Source of the DNA: Lycocorax pyrrhopterus obiensis
Lineage: Eukaryota; Chordata; Aves; Passeriformes; Paradisaeidae
DNA: 64,000 bases
Direction of reading: 5' to 3'
Assembly (NCBI GenBank): GCA_014706295.1
Contig: JACSVZ010000004.1
Coordinates: forward strand, 88,481,047-88,545,046
Below the pieces are notes generated by a model. The model was not told where the DNA came from. It saw only the letters and a program-made list of their open reading frames with translations, and did no database searches. Positions 60,597 to 64,000 of this stretch are shown one piece after another. A program made the position numbers and the translations under genes. Each line of letters starts with the position of its first letter. Position 1 is the stretch's first letter.

Positions 60597-60860
60597 CCAC
60601 TCTTCAAATTACTGTGTGGGTTTTCTGTCCTTGTTTTCCTTCTCTCTTCTCTCTACACCTTGTTTCTGTGTGATCTCATCAGCAAATACAAATTCAACAA
60701 CCATCTGTTTGCTAATGACTCAGAGATATACTAGTCTACTCCAGACTAATCTCCTTATGTCCAAACTGAAATCTCAGCCTGCCTCTCTGACATATCCTCA
60801 TGTATATGTAGCCATCATCTCCAATGCATTATGAATCAAACAGACAGCCTATCCTTTCCT
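60597..60860 (+). mobile_element. Ancient L2-like LINE reverse-transcriptase relic
   Basis: The DNA order ACTGTGTGGGTTTTCTGTCC, TTCTCTTCTCTCTACACCTT, GTGATCTCATCAGCAAATAC, CATCTGTTTGCTAATGACTC and CTGCCTCTCTGACATATCC follows an L2-type LINE ORF found in many amniotes. In the frame with TTT at 60708 the translation reads Phe-Ala-Asn-Asp-Ser-Glu-Ile-Tyr, where active elements have YADDSQIY. After two in-frame stops (60732, 60747) it continues as an ISACLSDIS-like block, as expected. One catalytic Asp has become Asn. The surrounding pyrimidine bias from 60000 to 61900 may mean a longer relic, but I could not align it. Confidence 0.65.
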
Positions 60861-63800
60861 ATACACTAAACCTTACTTTCTCAGCCAGTTAGCTCAAAAT
60901 AGGAGTCAAGGACATAAGTCTTTTTGGTAACACACGAGATCTTTAGTTTCTATCAGCTGGGTTGCTACACTAAATGAGATGTAAGACAGCACGAGGAAAC
61001 CACACCAAGAGAGCAAGGTTGAAGCATGACTCTTCCAAATGCTTAAACAAATAGTATAGAAGAGTCATAGTAGCTCAAGTTAACAGCAGTTCACTAGATG
61101 CTAAACCAAGCACTTTCTTAGTAAGTCAATGTGTGCTCATAATTAAGACGCTGCATAGCTGTGCACCACTCAGCTCTGTGGTCACTCTTAGGCTCAAGGG
61201 AAGTAACAAGACTCTCAGTACACTTGGGTATGGAGCCCTCCTGACAGGTATAACCAAAGTCTCCTCACAACCAAACATCTATCCTGTCTCAACGAAAGCA
61301 GGACCTTTCCAGCTCTGACAAATGTAGTGTTGCTCTTCCCATATCCAATGAGATTTCTGCCAAGAAAAGACTGTTTTCTGAGCTATTTTTGGCCTCTTTT
61401 CTCTGCTTCTTCCATATCTCTCCCATCTGATAGGAGTTACTACTTTTCATTCTCAAAGCCTGCTGACACTGTCACATTTTACTCGCTGTCAAGATACTGA
61501 CTTACTTGTCTGTTTCGACCATAATCCTAGCTACTGTTCCCCACATTATTAGCATAGCCATACCTCATGCTTTGCAGGATCTTCTTATGCTGAACTAGAA
61601 AACAAATAATCTTTTTTCCTTGAACTACTTCAACAAAGTTCACTTTTCCTCTGTTAACCCTCGAAAGCTAAAATGTTTAAACCCCTGAGAAACAGTTCCT
61701 AAGCGGAGTAATGATCTTGATGTTGTCTCCTACAGGCATCCTGAAGGCTACTACCTACAAATTCCACCTTCCCTCAAAGGCAGAAATGTCTTTCAGAAGT
61801 CTCATCTTTCTAACATCAATTATTAATGTCACCTTAAGGACAGATGGGATCAGTGCAGGTGCTCTGAAAAGAAAGTGTGCAAGAGCCTGCCCCTGAGGAG
61901 CTAAGTAATGCTTGAGAGTACTTTAAAACAAGCAACTTACATTTTCTCCCAATGCTTCTGCTGACTGTTCCCGCTAAACTAAGCATTCCAGAGGGGAATA
62001 CAACATAGCAGAGCAGGAGCAGGTCCCCCAGGGGGCCGCTTGAGCAACACTATCATGATATCCTCTTTGCTGACCAACACTCCCTTGAAGTGTCCTGCCT
62101 GACAGCCTGTAACCACCTTTTCCCTGTTTTCTCCTTCTTTCTCCAGCTTAGAGGACTATTGATATTTACACTTATTGGCCTGTGCTGGTAATATATAAAA
62201 CAATAATGTGGTTGTAGCTGGTATTGCAGATGTCATCATTATTGTAAGCCTTACAAGAGATTCTAGTTTGGACACAACATTACCACAAAAAGAAAGTGGA
62301 GTCCAATCTAAGCCCAAGCAACAAATTTTTTAATTGTACACAGACTGTGGGTGGCATGGCCTCCTTTTTATTCTTTATGGTATAACAAATTTGGATTGGG
62401 AACATATGTACATGTGTACATTTTTTCATTGTTCCAGCCTGGAAGACTAGACTTCAGTTACGACTAAAGAAAACATTAAATGTTTCAAGTCTGAAAACAG
62501 AGTCCTTAAAAAGAGAATGTGCTAAGTGAGAGAATTTTGAACTCTGGTCTCTGTTTTTGCTCACAACTAAAGAGTTTATGTGACAAAAAACCATGTGGAT
62601 GAAGTTGCTCATGGAGAACACTGTTGTAACTTTCTGACTTCCTCACACTAAATCTCTGTTCTGCTGAAGACTTATCTTCTTATAGACTTTTTCCCCCCAA
62701 CATAATATTTTGAATTTTTAAGCTTTCACATTTTGAACTTCTCAATAACCTTCTGGCAGAAAGCTACAGACTTCTGTATCCAGTGGCAAGTACAGATTGT
62801 AGTTATGGGCTCCCACAAACATCCCTTTTTAATAAGTATATAGTACATTTTCAGATATGTTCTGAATCAGTAGTCTTGCTTAGTAAATATTCTTGTGCCT
62901 TACAGAAAGATGCTTCTTCCTCCCATAAAATGACAACACGTAAATGTGGATTCAATATTATTAACATAACAAGCTGAAAAAACTGAAAGAAAAGAGAAAA
63001 TCTAACCTTTCAGACCTTTGTTTTATATGGCATAGAGGAGCAAAAGGACAAGCTCTCAATTGAAAATAAATCCCTGTCAAGCTACCTTTAAATCACCCTG
63101 ATTAGTACAAATAGTCTTGACATATACACTCCCCATACCGTCTATAGGGAATAGAGAGAAATATTGCCTCTGTTCAAACTCATAAATTCATGGATTTTAT
63201 GGTAGTACATTAGGTACTTAATATACAACAGAGAGATTACAGTCATTAGGTTAGATCATATTCTGTAATTACCATGTTTAGGTACTGCAGTTCCACACTG
63301 AGCTCAAGTCAGGTTGGTGGAGATTCCTCCTGGAATGCCATGCTTCAGTTCCACAGTCATCTTCTGGCTTTTTTGGTTTTGGGGAAAAAAAATTATGTCA
63401 CACAAGGTTTGTAAAAGTCACTGTGACAGCTACCCGAGTGTGTTGAGAGGTTGAAATCTTCTCAGGGTGGGGGGGTGGTCTGTGCTGTCTTGTTTATCTC
63501 AGTAAGGCACTAACTCAGGTGACAAACGGTAACATGCTAGAGGCTGACAATGTTTATGCATTATGCTTTAATGTCATAGGATGTAAGAAAGGAGAGAAGG
63601 CATCTTTTGCAGTCACACTGATTGTGGTGCTTAGTTATTGTACCTTATCTAGGTGCTATGAGGGGAACAAATTAACACTTGTATAGCTCGAAAGGGAAGG
63701 AATTGGGTCGGAAAAGCTCAATGAAGCCCAGAAAATCCCCAAAAGAACAAAAGGTCTTGGATACAGTAAATCTACGCTGTGTGAGCTAAGACCAAGAAGG

Positions 63801-64000
63801 CACATATCATATCATACCGGAGCTTTGGCAGAATCTGCCATGAGTAGGATTAAACAGCAACTTCTCAAGAGTGCTTACGGAAACAGCACAGCAAGAAATG
63901 ATACCATCATTACTGCTTTCAACTAAATGCAGGCAGCTATAAATGGTGTTTAATTATGACTTTTCAACTATCCCAACTGAACAGACAATACAACAAAACA
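60861..64000. other. Unique sequence, no gene seen
   Basis: The first kilobase is pyrimidine-rich and may be worn LINE sequence continuing from the relic before it. CTTGATGTTGTCTCCTACAG near 61717-61736 is an acceptor-like signal followed by about 50 open codons, without a clear donor. A G-run with GGGTGGGGGGGTGG lies near 63465-63478. Otherwise nothing recognised. Confidence 0.5.

Noticed and set aside
61717..61900. CTCCTACAG acceptor-like signal with an open frame
   Set aside because: No credible donor or poly(A) signal; the frame looks random.
1..64000. CRISPR arrays, bacterial operons, rRNA or tRNA genes
   Set aside because: Both strands were read for regular spaced repeats and cloverleaf signals; none was found, and the sequence is plainly vertebrate.

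Overview
The window is animal nuclear DNA, almost certainly from a bird. It is AT-rich and CpG-poor, with no dense coding, operons or ribosome-binding sites. It carries many CR1 LINE fragments ending in the typical (ATTCTRTG)n octamer tail, plus two endogenous-retrovirus LTR families that I recognise as widespread in bird genomes. The LTR types suggest a neoavian rather than a galliform bird. That is a recollection of family distribution and was not tested here. I could not assign a species.

No protein-coding gene is recognisable. The window reads as a gene desert or the inside of a very large intron. Two exon-like segments are worth testing: 26997-27088 (strong acceptor, 29 open codons, stop, AATAAA 42 bases later) and 49506-49662 (acceptor, ATG, perfect GTGAGT donor). 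Neither matches a protein I know.

Layout. 1-799: fragment of an avian ERV LTR and leader with 40-50 bp internal modules. 990-1127: antisense CR1 tail. 5296-5876: nearly intact solo LTR on the minus strand. 10731-10826: possible ancient MIR/L2-type tail. 15640-15890: isolated GC-rich block. 18115-18560: pyrimidine-rich tract with a 26-T run. 25589-25675: short CR1 tail. 30770-31805: old sense CR1 split by a younger CR1 tail. 31971-32515: antisense CR1 with a perfect 53-bp internal duplication. 36420-37160: probable ancient L2-like LINE. 43757-44745: CR1 keeping both ends but missing its middle, itself split by a 359-361 bp LTR-like insert. 46195-46790: very old CR1 coding region that still shows the FADD reverse-transcriptase motif. 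53891-54548: two CR1 copies facing tail to tail. 60597-60860: ancient L2-like LINE with a decayed catalytic motif. The remainder is unique AT-rich sequence with several perfect short-loop inverted repeats.

The content is therefore layered repeat history. Two old LINE lineages are overlain by several generations of CR1 and by ERV LTRs, with nested insertions that give relative ages. I saw no CRISPR array, tRNA, rRNA or intact mobile element.
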